Below are positions 1-7,672 of a stretch of 64,000 nt of DNA, one piece after another (within the stretch, counting starts at the first letter, position 1; each line of letters begins with the position of its first letter). A program made the translations under genes and the position numbers. This DNA comes from Exiguobacterium aurantiacum (GTDB taxonomy: Bacteria; Bacillota; Bacilli; Exiguobacteriales; Exiguobacteriaceae): assembly GCF_024362205.1 (NCBI RefSeq), contig NZ_CP101462.1:2824001-2888000 (forward strand), in the 5' to 3' direction. The notes under the pieces were generated by a model. It did no database searches, had not been told where the DNA came from, and saw only the letters and a list, made by a program, of their open reading frames with translations.

Positions 1-771
1 CTTCCGGTATCAGCGTTTCTCTTCAGCTCGTCTCTCTTATTGATAATCGCCGCCCTTGTCGCCTCTCGTCTCCACTTTAAAACGTACGACCATGTCCCCA
101 GCGAGCAATCGACTTGGTCCGAGGTCCGGTCTGGCTTCCGCTACTTGAAACGCCAGCGCGTACTTTGGACGTTGACCCTCTTGGCCGCCTTGCTCAACTT
201 CTTCTTCGTTGCCGCAGAAGTACTATTCCCGATTGCCGCCCTACAAGACATCGGCGTCAGTCCGCTCCAGTTCGGCTTTTTAGAAAGCATGTTCGCGGTC
301 GGCTTTTTGATTGCCTCGCTCGTTCATGCATTACCAATCTTTCAAATCAAATATCGTCTGGCGACGACACGTAGCGCGCTTATCGTCGTGAGTTGTCTCT
401 TTATCGCACCGGCCGTTCCACTCTATTTCGATTTCTCGGTCACGCCGGCCATCGTCTTCTTCGCGGCTTTCGCCTTATTAAGCGGATTCTTCATCATCCG
501 CGTCAATATCCCCATTCAGCTCTATTTACAGACGAACACGGAACCAAGTTATCTCGGTCGCGTCATCGGTGTTCTCGAATCCCTCGCCATGGGCATCACA
601 CCGTTCGGATTCATCGTGTTTGGCCTATTGAGCGAATGGATGCCGGTCGCTTCACTCTATACGATTTGCATGCTCTGTCTGCTCACTATCACGTTGTTCG
701 CGATGTATTGGATCCGTCACGACATAACTGCCGAAAAAGCCGCTGTGTCAGCGCAAGCAGAAAGTGCGTGA
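1..771 (+). CDS. MFS transporter, 3' part (macrolide-efflux/DHA3-like)
   Basis: The reading frame is open from the first base, so the gene is cut by the window edge and about 256 C-terminal residues are visible. The product is very hydrophobic, with about six membrane segments, and the loop around RVIGVLESLAMGITPFG is typical of the C-terminal half of the MefA-like DHA3 branch of the major facilitator superfamily. These are plasma-membrane proton antiporters that export drugs or metabolites. The substrate cannot be told from the sequence. It converges on the next gene, with a shared terminator between them. Confidence 0.8.
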   Translation, partial: LPVSAFLFSSSLLLIIAALVASRLHFKTYDHVPSEQSTWSEVRSGFRYLKRQRVLWTLTLLAALLNFFFVAAEVLFPIAALQDIGVSPLQFGFLESMFAVGFLIASLVHALPIFQIKYRLATTRSALIVVSCLFIAPAVPLYFDFSVTPAIVFFAAFALLSGFFIIRVNIPIQLYLQTNTEPSYLGRVIGVLESLAMGITPFGFIVFGLLSEWMPVASLYTICMLCLLTITLFAMYWIRHDITAEKAAVSAQAESA

Positions 772-780
772 ACGCAAAAA

Positions 781-810
781 GACATCGAACGGTTCAGTTC
801 GATGTCTTTT
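781..810. terminator. Bidirectional rho-independent terminator
   Basis: A perfect 10-bp stem (GACATCGAAC / GTTCGATGTC) with a 6-nt loop is followed by T4 on the plus strand and preceded by A5, giving T5 on the minus strand. It lies between the convergent MFS and DUF3817 genes and overlaps the 3' end of the latter. Confidence 0.85.
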
Positions 811-1090
811 CTGTAGATGGGAGGACTCGTTTCTCTAACAAGAACGGTCCGAACGGGATAACGGATGCCATAACCGCGAGGACCAACACTTTTAAGCCCC
901 AGTTGAAACGCCATGCCATATAGACGGCTGCCGCCACATAAGCGACGAACAAGAAACCGTGGGCCGCGCCGACGATGCTGACGGCAAGCGGCATACCCGC
1001 CAAGTACTTGAGCGGCATCGCGATGAGCAACAAGAGTAAGAAAGACACTCCTTCTGTGTATCCGAGCCATTTAAAACGTGTCGCGTTCAT
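794..1090 (-). CDS. DUF3817 family small membrane protein
   Basis: 98 residues with three hydrophobic segments. The pattern (WLGYTEGVSFLLLL, then PLKY near residue 30, then HGFLFVAYV) matches the DUF3817 (YdzA-like) family of integral membrane proteins of unknown role. The start at 1090 is chosen because AGGAG lies 8 nt upstream; the longer frame starting at 1108 would place this ribosome site inside the gene. A 6-bp inverted repeat (GCTACG-ttcat-CGTAGC, 1114-1130) sits just upstream and could be regulatory or the end of the DoxX transcript. Confidence 0.75.
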   Translation of the reverse strand: MNATRFKWLGYTEGVSFLLLLLIAMPLKYLAGMPLAVSIVGAAHGFLFVAYVAAAVYMAWRFNWGLKVLVLAVMASVIPFGPFLLEKRVLPSTEKTSN

Positions 1091-1172
1091 ATTCGTTCTC
1101 CTTTTCAATCGATGCTACGTTCATCGTAGCCGAAAGAGGTGAGGTTTGTCACAGGAGAACGTCATAAAGTCG

Positions 1173-1676
1173 TTACGCTATTTGACGATTTGGTGAACGA
1201 TGCATAACTTTCGTTTCAACGAACTTGCGAAGGAACAATCCATCGACACCGAGTTTACCAGCATTGTATCCAGCGACGAGAATGAGGACCGAGACGATTA
1301 ACATCGTCGGGTTCGTGCTGACCGTTCCTGAGAGCAAGAACGCCATGTTCATAACGAGACCGAAGAAGGCAGCGCTGCGTGTGAGGGCACCAACCAAGAG
1401 GCCGAGACCGACTAGAAACTCCCCGTATGGAATCAACACATCAAATAAGGCCGCGTTCGGGATGGCGAAGTTTTCAAGGAATGCTGCCCACCAACCAGCT
1501 ACAGCTGGGTGGTCGCCCGTGGCGAGGGATGCTGCATTTTGAAGATATCCACCTGATTCGAATCCGCCTGTGATCTTGCCCCAACCTGCTGTGAGCCAGT
1601 GATAGCCGAGCCAGAGACGAAGGACTGTCAAAATACCGGTGGCAATGTTGTGGTTTTGCCAAAATTTTGTGAACAT
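1173..1676 (-). CDS. DoxX family membrane protein
   Basis: 167 residues with four membrane spans. The N-terminal TVLRLWLGYHWLTAGWGKI and the GLGLLVGALTRSAAF segment are hallmarks of DoxX-type proteins, which act in or near quinone-linked redox chains, for example as the small subunit of thiosulfate:quinone oxidoreductase or as MhqP/YfiD-like quinone-stress proteins. The start has AAGGAGGA just upstream. A perfect FNR-type box is directly upstream at 1715-1730, which suggests oxygen-dependent control. The exact partner is unknown. Confidence 0.8.
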   Translation of the reverse strand: MFTKFWQNHNIATGILTVLRLWLGYHWLTAGWGKITGGFESGGYLQNAASLATGDHPAVAGWWAAFLENFAIPNAALFDVLIPYGEFLVGLGLLVGALTRSAAFFGLVMNMAFLLSGTVSTNPTMLIVSVLILVAGYNAGKLGVDGLFLRKFVETKVMHRSPNRQIA

Positions 1677-1714
1677 GATAATTCCTCCTTTGAATGAGTG
1701 AATGATGACTTATA

Positions 1715-1730
1715 TGTGATTACATTCACA
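1715..1730. promoter_or_regulatory. FNR-type box upstream of doxX-like gene
   Basis: TGTGA-TTACAT-TCACA matches the Bacillus Fnr consensus (TGTGA-N6-TCACA) at all ten defined bases. A TATAAG -10 candidate for the minus-strand gene abuts it at 1709-1714, so bound Fnr would cover the promoter spacer and repress. No -10 is found 21 bp away, unlike the activated promoters elsewhere in this window. Confidence 0.55.
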
Positions 1731-1835
1731 ATATACCATCCATGTTCATCTTTTCACATAGGTTAGGACGAGAGTTCACGTTTCGTTCATATGTACGTCA
1801 CAGGTCAGTCACTTTTTGGAAATTGGTCAATTATA

Positions 1836-1860
1836 AAAGACGTCCACGAAGGACGTCCTT
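1836..1860 (-). terminator. Terminator of the PNPOx-like gene
   Basis: GACGTCC / GGACGTC stem with a 5-nt loop. On the minus strand the stem is followed by TCTTTTATAA, giving a short T-run just downstream of the gene that ends at 1867. Confidence 0.65.
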
Positions 1861-1866
1861 GTTGAT

Positions 1867-2280
1867 TTATAGATTCACTTCTTGAGGTGGTTGACCTTTT
1901 TTATTCATAACGCGCATCGATTGCGGCGCGATTTTTAAGATGACGAGTTTCGGATCATCTGGGCCGTCGAACCAGCCTTCAAGTTTCTCGTTCCATACTT
2001 TTTCTTTCATCGATTCATCATCGGATACTGTCGTTTCCCCCAAGATTTCAAGATACGTATCCCCGACGCCATCGCCGTCATAACCAATGAGAATATGCGT
2101 ATACGGATTGTTTTTCAGTTCATCGACTTTATCCGTATCTTTCGACGTTGCCGTGTAGAGCGTCAAATCATCATGGAAAAATGTCATATAACGACTGTGC
2201 GGCTTGCCTTTATAGACCGTCGCCATCGTCCCCACGTTACTATGATCTAAAATCTGTCTTGCCGTTTGCATTGCATCCAT
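1867..2280 (-). CDS. Pyridoxamine 5'-phosphate oxidase-like (general stress 26) protein
   Basis: 137 residues. The sequence MQTARQILDHSNVGTMATV, followed by PHSRYMTFFHDDLTLYTAT and a conserved NPYTHILIGYD stretch, is the split-barrel fold of general stress protein 26-like flavin-binding proteins. Such proteins bind FMN or a deazaflavin in the cytosol; substrates are mostly unknown. The start at 2280 has AAGGAGG about 9 nt upstream, so the extra 25 residues of the longer frame are rejected. It has its own terminator on each side and looks monocistronic. Confidence 0.85.
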   Translation of the reverse strand: MDAMQTARQILDHSNVGTMATVYKGKPHSRYMTFFHDDLTLYTATSKDTDKVDELKNNPYTHILIGYDGDGVGDTYLEILGETTVSDDESMKEKVWNEKLEGWFDGPDDPKLVILKIAPQSMRVMNKKGQPPQEVNL

Positions 2281-2353
2281 TCTGAAAAACCTCCTTGTGG
2301 TAGTCACTCGTATATTCTTTCCCCTGGGACAAGTGATTAAACACGCGGACAAC

Positions 2354-2385
2354 AAAAAACCTGCTCGCCGAAGCGAGCAGGTTAT
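2354..2385 (-). terminator. Terminator of the cold shock gene
   Basis: CCTGCTCG / CGAGCAGG stem with a 6-nt loop, followed on the minus strand by T6. It lies 20 bp past the stop of the cold shock gene. Confidence 0.85.
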
Positions 2386-2406
2386 AAAATTCCTTAGAAA
2401 GGAAGA

Positions 2407-2607
2407 TTAGATTTTTTCAACGTTAGAAGCTTGTGGTCCACGAGCTCCGTCAGTGATTTCGAAAGTTACTGCTTGGCCTTCTTCAAGTGTCTTGAAGCCG
2501 TCGCCTTGGATTGCTGAGAAGTGTACGAATACGTCGTCTCCGCCTTCCATTTCGATGAAGCCGTAACCTTTTTCTGAGTTAAACCATTTTACTTTACCTG
2601 TGTTCAT
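2407..2607 (-). CDS. Cold shock protein (CspA/CspB family)
   Basis: 66 residues, the usual length of the family. The single OB-fold domain carries both RNA-binding motifs, KGYGFIEM (RNP1, near residue 13) and DVFVHFSAI (RNP2, near 24). Csp proteins bind single-stranded RNA and DNA and keep mRNA unfolded in the cold. The start at 2607 follows AGGAGGG at good spacing; the longer frame is not supported. The 5' untranslated region before it is AT-rich and could act as a thermosensitive leader, but no defined cold box was recognised. Confidence 0.95.
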   Translation of the reverse strand: MNTGKVKWFNSEKGYGFIEMEGGDDVFVHFSAIQGDGFKTLEEGQAVTFEITDGARGPQASNVEKI

Positions 2608-2874
2608 AATGAACCCTCCTGAAATAAACGCTGTGCGTTCTAGTAGTGCCTTACTAGAAAAAACTGACCAATAAAAAATCACAAACCTGTAGGATTATCT
2701 TAAACGAAAAATAATCCAAAGCGTTTTGTGAATTATGTTTCCAGCTATTCTTAATTAAGCACATATAGAATATACCATGGATAAATGCTTCTGTCTACTA
2801 AATACTTCGGTTTGCTAAAAATACTTCTAAAACGGGTACATCCAAATGTAGTGAACGCTAGGAGGATGAACCAT
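2608..2874. other. AT-rich intergenic region, cold shock leader and divergent promoter
   Basis: 267 bp between two divergent genes. It is much richer in A and T than the flanking genes. The minus-strand half should hold the csp promoter and leader, and the plus-strand half the promoter of the beta-helix gene. No confident -35/-10 pair or operator was identified. Confidence 0.4.
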
Positions 2875-4473
2875 ATGACCGCACATATTGACCGCTCGAA
2901 CATCGCCGCCACCATCGCCTATCATTCGAACTGGGCGTCCGATGAGCTATTGACGGAATCGCTCGACTGGCATGCGTCGACTCGACGCACCACCTATCCC
3001 GATCAAGCAAAAATCTATCTCTCTCACTTACCGATGACCGAACGCATCGTCCCGGTGACAAGTTCCTTGCCGCTTGAGATGGTAGACGGAATCGTCCGCC
3101 CGGTCTGGATGCGCCGCCTCGATGCTGAGCACTTGAACTTGAGACAACGGGCGCACCATCACATCGACGTCACCGATTATGGGGCCGTCGGGGATGGTCA
3201 GACGGATTGCACGCTCGCTTTCCGGCTCGCTCTCAGGTCGAACCGTCATGTCCACGTACCGGCCGGCGTGTATGTCGTCCGCGGCATCCGCATCCCCTCG
3301 AACTGTGTGCTCGAAGGAGCTGGACAGCAGGAAACGATGATCAAGCTTTCGGACCGAGCCCCGAAACATCGACGGTTGCTTCGAAACGCGAACCCGTTCG
3401 CCGGTAACCATCATATCGAGGTCGCCCATTTGACGCTCGACTGGAACGTGGAACGCCTCGGCGACGTCGATCGAACCTCGAGCGGCGATACGGCTTCAAG
3501 CGCGTTGACGTTCGCGCACGTCACATTCGGCTGGATTCACCACGTCACGGCGAAAAATGCTGGGTTGCACGGGTTCGATATCACTGCCCCGCACTATCAT
3601 TACTTAGGGGACGGACTTCGTGCCAAGAAAGGGAGCCGGTACGTGTGGCTCGACCACTGCGAGGCGACGAATTACGGCGACGACGGTATCACGACCCATC
3701 ATAGCGATGCCCTCTATATCACGAACTGTTACTGTCATCATCCACACGGACGGACGCACGCGCACGGGTTCTCAAACTCGAACGGGATTGAGGTCGATGA
3801 CGGGTCACGCCACGTTACGCTCGTCAACAATATGAGTGAGGGTTGTTTTGGCGGCATCGAAGTAAAAGCGCACGGGACGTCTTCAGCCGCTCACGACGTC
3901 CATATATTTGGACACTTCTCGTATCACGACAACCGCTCGTTCAACTTCCGGCACATCAGCCATCACTTGGCGGATGACCCGCAATCGAAGACAGCACGCT
4001 TCCTTTCAGGGACAAATCTTGTATCGGTGGAGCCGGTCCGATCGAAGCTATATAAGAAGTCTTCTGCGCGTAGCCTGGTCGTATCGGCGTATCAAGACGT
4101 GTTCATTCACGGGTTCACGGCGATTGGCAATCCTGAATATGACTATCGCGGAAACCCGGCGCTCGCCATTCAATACAAATCTCGGAACGTCCGCTTGAAA
4201 CGGATTGCGGCGAGCGGGTTTACTTCGGGTCGGGCTGATATTGAACTGTTCGGCGGGGATAATCGGACCGATCACGTCACGATTGAAGACGTCATTTGCC
4301 GTAACTCGGCCCCGGTCACTTTGAAAATCGGTGGCCAGTTGACGAATATTACACTCCAGCGTATCGAAGGCGAACAAAAAAGTGGAGATGCGCTCATCTC
4401 CACGAGTAGCCCGATTCAGGCCCATGACTTATTCGCTTATGGGTTTTCCGATCGCGTACGTAATGACGCTTGA
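2875..4473 (+). CDS. Pectate lyase/GH28-like parallel beta-helix protein
   Basis: 532 residues. After about 100 N-terminal residues the sequence HIDVTDYGAVGDGQTDCTLAF begins a Pectate_lyase_3 domain, the usual opening of glycosidase family 28-related beta-helix enzymes. It is followed by repeated short strands with His/Asp/Asn motifs (DDGITTHHSDALYITNC, NSNGIEVDDGSRHVTLVNN). There is no signal peptide, so the protein seems cytoplasmic or is exported by a non-classical route. AGGAGG at 2860-2865 sits 9 nt before the ATG at 2875; the ATG at 2866 overlaps it. The polymer it acts on is unknown. Its 3' end overlaps the flavodoxin gene by 37 bp. Confidence 0.75.
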   Translation: MTAHIDRSNIAATIAYHSNWASDELLTESLDWHASTRRTTYPDQAKIYLSHLPMTERIVPVTSSLPLEMVDGIVRPVWMRRLDAEHLNLRQRAHHHIDVTDYGAVGDGQTDCTLAFRLALRSNRHVHVPAGVYVVRGIRIPSNCVLEGAGQQETMIKLSDRAPKHRRLLRNANPFAGNHHIEVAHLTLDWNVERLGDVDRTSSGDTASSALTFAHVTFGWIHHVTAKNAGLHGFDITAPHYHYLGDGLRAKKGSRYVWLDHCEATNYGDDGITTHHSDALYITNCYCHHPHGRTHAHGFSNSNGIEVDDGSRHVTLVNNMSEGCFGGIEVKAHGTSSAAHDVHIFGHFSYHDNRSFNFRHISHHLADDPQSKTARFLSGTNLVSVEPVRSKLYKKSSARSLVVSAYQDVFIHGFTAIGNPEYDYRGNPALAIQYKSRNVRLKRIAASGFTSGRADIELFGGDNRTDHVTIEDVICRNSAPVTLKIGGQLTNITLQRIEGEQKSGDALISTSSPIQAHDLFAYGFSDRVRNDA

Positions 4474-4943
4474 GCCGACTCGACAAGTTCATCGAGCATC
4501 GCCTCATCTAAATTGAGTGAACTCACCGTCTGTTTCGCCATCATACGAACGATGGCTTTATCGAGAAAGCCCATCCGTTCAAAATCATAGCCGTTGCCGA
4601 CGACTTCGACGAAATAGGCGTGTGCCCGTAACACTTCTCGATATGCGTCTTCAAGTTCGCGTTGCCGTTCGGCCGCGGTCGGCGTACCGGCACATAGATA
4701 GAGGCCGAGCGGTCGTTTGAGCAGGTGTACTTCGTTCATGTGGAGCCAAGCCGTCATCTCGTCTTGAATTTTCCCCATTCGAATCGAACTGCCGACGATC
4801 ACATGGTCAACCGTCCCCCACTCGACATCCGGTTGTTCGACCACGTTTTGGATGTGGACGTCTCCCGGAAGCCGTTCGGCCAACAGATGGGCGACTTTCT
4901 CACTCGTTCCGTAGCGGGTCGAATAAGCAATTAACGTATTCAT
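4437..4943 (-). CDS. Flavodoxin-domain protein (HemG-like)
   Basis: 168 residues. The N-terminus MNTLIAYSTRYGTSEKVA is an FMN phosphate-binding loop, and VIVGSSIRMGKI and LYLCAGTP are the later flavin loops. The size and the C-terminal FLDKAIVRMMAKQ stretch resemble HemG-type menaquinone-dependent protoporphyrinogen oxidases and general flavodoxin-like reductases. There are no haem genes nearby, so that role is only one option. The gene converges with and overlaps the beta-helix gene tail to tail. Confidence 0.75.
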   Translation of the reverse strand: MNTLIAYSTRYGTSEKVAHLLAERLPGDVHIQNVVEQPDVEWGTVDHVIVGSSIRMGKIQDEMTAWLHMNEVHLLKRPLGLYLCAGTPTAAERQRELEDAYREVLRAHAYFVEVVGNGYDFERMGFLDKAIVRMMAKQTVSSLNLDEAMLDELVESAQASLRTRSENP

Positions 4944-5013
4944 CGCGTTTCCCCCTTTCGGTCAGACTCTACTATCTCTATTCCCGAAAGCTTCTACAAT
5001 TACTAACGACCCG

Positions 5014-5043
5014 AAAAAAACTCGCCACGAGGCGAGTTTTTTC
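5014..5043. terminator. Terminator between flavodoxin and glucosidase genes
   Basis: AAAACTCGCC-acga-GGCGAGTTTT stem with A-run and T-run on both sides, so it works in either direction. It ends transcription from the oligo-glucosidase gene, whose stop is at 5045. Confidence 0.85.
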
Positions 5044-5044
5044 G

Positions 5045-6694
5045 TCACACTTTATACACTTGCGCTTCATACGGACGAAGCGTGAACGGTTCGATTGGTT
5101 CCATGTTTCCGATGACGCGTTCTGTCACGTCATATGGAAGAGCACGAGTCACCGTCTCAGCTGAGAAGTTACAGAGCACGAGCCACGTCTCCCCTTCGAA
5201 CGTACGTGTGAAGGCGTACACCACTTCATCGTCCGGGAGTAACAGCTCATACTTTCCGTAGACAACGATCGGATTTTGTTTTCGGAGCTGAATCAATTGG
5301 CGATAGTAATGGAAGAGCGAGTCCTGATCAAGCCGGGCCGCTTCCGCGTTTACGGTCACATAGTTCGGGTTGACCCCGATCCAAGGCGTTCCGGACGTGA
5401 ATCCGCCTTGCGCTTCGGCCGACCACTGGACCGGTGTCCGTGAGTTGTCGCGCCCACGTGCGTGAATGCCGCGGAAAATCTCATCATGCGTCAACAGTCC
5501 ATTCGTCGTGTAATCCCGGTAAGCGTTGAGCGTCTCGATGTCACGGTATTCATCGATTGAGTCGAACGCCACGTTCGTCATCCCGAACTCTTCACCTTGA
5601 TAGATGTACGGCGTCCCTTTCAACATGTGGAGAAGCGTCGCGAGCATCTTGCCGGAGACGACACGGTATTCGTCCGAGTCGTTCCCGAACCGTGAGATGG
5701 CCCGCGGTTGGTCATGGTTGCTCCAATAGAGACTGTTCCAGCCATCTTCCTCGAGACCTTCTTGCCAACGCGAGAAGATCGTCTTCAATTCCGTCAACTT
5801 CCAGTCCGTCGGGTTCCATTTGCCGAAACTGCCGTTGCCGACGTCGACGTGTTCGAAATGAAACACCATGTTCAACTCGTCACGGTCTTCTCCCGTATAA
5901 AGCTTCGCCTCGTCGACGCTGACGCCCGGCATCTCACCGACCGTGATCGTATCGTATTTCGACAAGACCTCACGATTCATCTCCTGCATGAACTCATGGA
6001 TGCGCGGCCCGTTGAAGAAGAATGGTGTACCGTCCCCGTAACCCGTCCCCCGCGTCTCGCCGTCTGGGTAGCTCGGGTCTTTCGAGATCATGTTGATGAC
6101 GTCCATCCGGAAACCGTCGACCCCTTTATCGAGCCAGTACGTCATCAAATCGTACACTTCACGGCGCAACGTCTCTGACTCCCAGTTCAAGTCTGGTTGC
6201 TTTTTGCTGAACAGATGCAAGTAGTATTCGTCGCTCGCCTCATCGTATTGCCACGCACTCCCTCCGAAGAAAGCGCCCCAGTTCGTCGGCGGTTGACCGT
6301 TCTCGCCTTTTTTCCAAATGTAGTAGTCCCGATACGGGCTGTCTTTTGAGGAGCGCGACTCCATGAACCATTGGTGCTCGTCCGACGAATGGTTGACGAC
6401 GAGGTCCATCATGATTTTGATGCCGTGACGATGCGCTTCTTCGAGCATCCCATCGAAATCGTCCATCGTCCCGAACTCATCCATGATGGCCCGGTAATCG
6501 CGAATGTCATAACCGTTGTCATCGTTCGGTGAATCGTACACCGGCGATAGCCAGATGACATCGATCCCGAGTTCCGCCAAATACGACATCTTCTCGGTGA
6601 TTCCAGGGATGTCCCCAATCCCGTCACCGTTCGAGTCATTAAAACTGCGCGGATAAATTTGATAGACGACCGCTTCTTTCCACCATTGTTTCAT
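5045..6694 (-). CDS. malL: Oligo-1,6-glucosidase / alpha-glucosidase (GH13)
   Basis: 549 residues, standard for the family. The enzyme hydrolyses alpha-glucosidic ends of isomaltose-type and related sugars in the cytosol. The (beta/alpha)8 barrel shows all GH13 regions: DLVVNH near 97, nucleophile D198 in GFRMDVI, acid/base E254 in TVGEMP, and D328 in NHDQPR. The Val after the nucleophile is the residue found in alpha-1,6-specific members, while alpha-1,4 enzymes usually have Ala. It is divergent from an AraC-type regulator that is the likely controller. Specificity between isomaltose, sucrose and maltose is inferred only. Confidence 0.9.
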   Translation of the reverse strand: MKQWWKEAVVYQIYPRSFNDSNGDGIGDIPGITEKMSYLAELGIDVIWLSPVYDSPNDDNGYDIRDYRAIMDEFGTMDDFDGMLEEAHRHGIKIMMDLVVNHSSDEHQWFMESRSSKDSPYRDYYIWKKGENGQPPTNWGAFFGGSAWQYDEASDEYYLHLFSKKQPDLNWESETLRREVYDLMTYWLDKGVDGFRMDVINMISKDPSYPDGETRGTGYGDGTPFFFNGPRIHEFMQEMNREVLSKYDTITVGEMPGVSVDEAKLYTGEDRDELNMVFHFEHVDVGNGSFGKWNPTDWKLTELKTIFSRWQEGLEEDGWNSLYWSNHDQPRAISRFGNDSDEYRVVSGKMLATLLHMLKGTPYIYQGEEFGMTNVAFDSIDEYRDIETLNAYRDYTTNGLLTHDEIFRGIHARGRDNSRTPVQWSAEAQGGFTSGTPWIGVNPNYVTVNAEAARLDQDSLFHYYRQLIQLRKQNPIVVYGKYELLLPDDEVVYAFTRTFEGETWLVLCNFSAETVTRALPYDVTERVIGNMEPIEPFTLRPYEAQVYKV

Positions 6695-6808
6695 GTTTCA
6701 TCCTCCTCATACGTTCTGTCGATTTCATCGTACCCGCTCGTCGCCTTGATTTCTATCCATGATATGATGAATATATGCACGATTTTGCTATTAAGAAAGG
6801 ATGATTCG

Positions 6809-7588
6809 GTGGAAATCGGCTTTTGTGGCTATTCGTATCATACGACGGCCTATACTTTTCCTTTCCCTAATCGATTAGAGACGTATTTGATTCGTTTGCA
6901 GACAGAAGGCACGGCACGAATCGTCGTCAACGGGAAGACGTTTACGGTACGGCCTGGCGATTTGTTACTCGTCAAACCTGGTGATGAGTACGAACTGCAT
7001 GTCGACACCCCGGCGAGCGGGGATTATCATCTCTTCTGTGACGGTCCGACCCTCGATGCATGGTGGGCGGTGGCCGACCGTTCCCGCATCACGTCGATCT
7101 CGATCGACCCTCGCCTGCTGTCACTCTGGCAACATATCACCGAAGAGGCGCGCCGACCGACGACCGAACAGAGTACGGATTTGATTGAGACATTGATAGA
7201 AGCCTTGCTCCTCATGCTCGACCGTTCAGTCCAAGAAGTGCACGCAAACGTGCGACCACCTGTCGTGTCACGCATGATGCGTTATATAGAAGGAAACGTC
7301 ACGAGCGACTTCAAAGTGGCGGACGTCGCCGACGCGGTCGGGCTTAGTGTATCGCGGACCGTCCACTTGTTCAAAGAAGTGACCGGTATGACGATTGTCG
7401 CCTATGCCCAATCGATTCGACTCCAGCTCGCCGAAGAACAGATGCAGTATACACAACACTCTCTCGAACGGATCGCCGAGCTGTCCGGATTCCGCTCCTA
7501 TCCATATTTTCATCGAATTTTTAAACGGAAATATGGCGTCGCACCGGGGGTTTATCGCACCCTTCAACAAAAAAACGAAAAAAAATAA
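6809..7588 (+). CDS. AraC-family transcriptional regulator
   Basis: 259 residues with an N-terminal cupin sugar-sensing domain (GTARIVVNGKTFTVRPGD, LLVKPGDEYEL) and a C-terminal double helix-turn-helix (FKVADVADAVGLSVSRTVHLFKEVTG, then SLERIAELSGFRSYPYFHRIFK). The start is taken as GTG at 6809, with AAGAAAGG 8 nt upstream. The longer frame to 6659 would run into the glucosidase gene and lacks a ribosome site. The divergent position suggests that it activates the glucosidase gene in response to a sugar. Confidence 0.85.
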   Translation: MEIGFCGYSYHTTAYTFPFPNRLETYLIRLQTEGTARIVVNGKTFTVRPGDLLLVKPGDEYELHVDTPASGDYHLFCDGPTLDAWWAVADRSRITSISIDPRLLSLWQHITEEARRPTTEQSTDLIETLIEALLLMLDRSVQEVHANVRPPVVSRMMRYIEGNVTSDFKVADVADAVGLSVSRTVHLFKEVTGMTIVAYAQSIRLQLAEEQMQYTQHSLERIAELSGFRSYPYFHRIFKRKYGVAPGVYRTLQQKNEKK

Positions 7589-7672
7589 AAAAACAGTGAT
7601 CCATTTTTTGAACCGCTCCGTTAGATGGGTGTAAACAACGACAACCACTCAAAAAAAAAGGAGCGATTACTC

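Noticed and set aside
4048-4425. Long open frame on the minus strand inside the beta-helix gene
   Set aside because: It lies fully inside a well-supported gene, has no ribosome site and no recognisable protein features.
6746-6768. TTGATT and TATGAT before the AraC gene as a promoter
   Set aside because: The spacer is only 11 bp.
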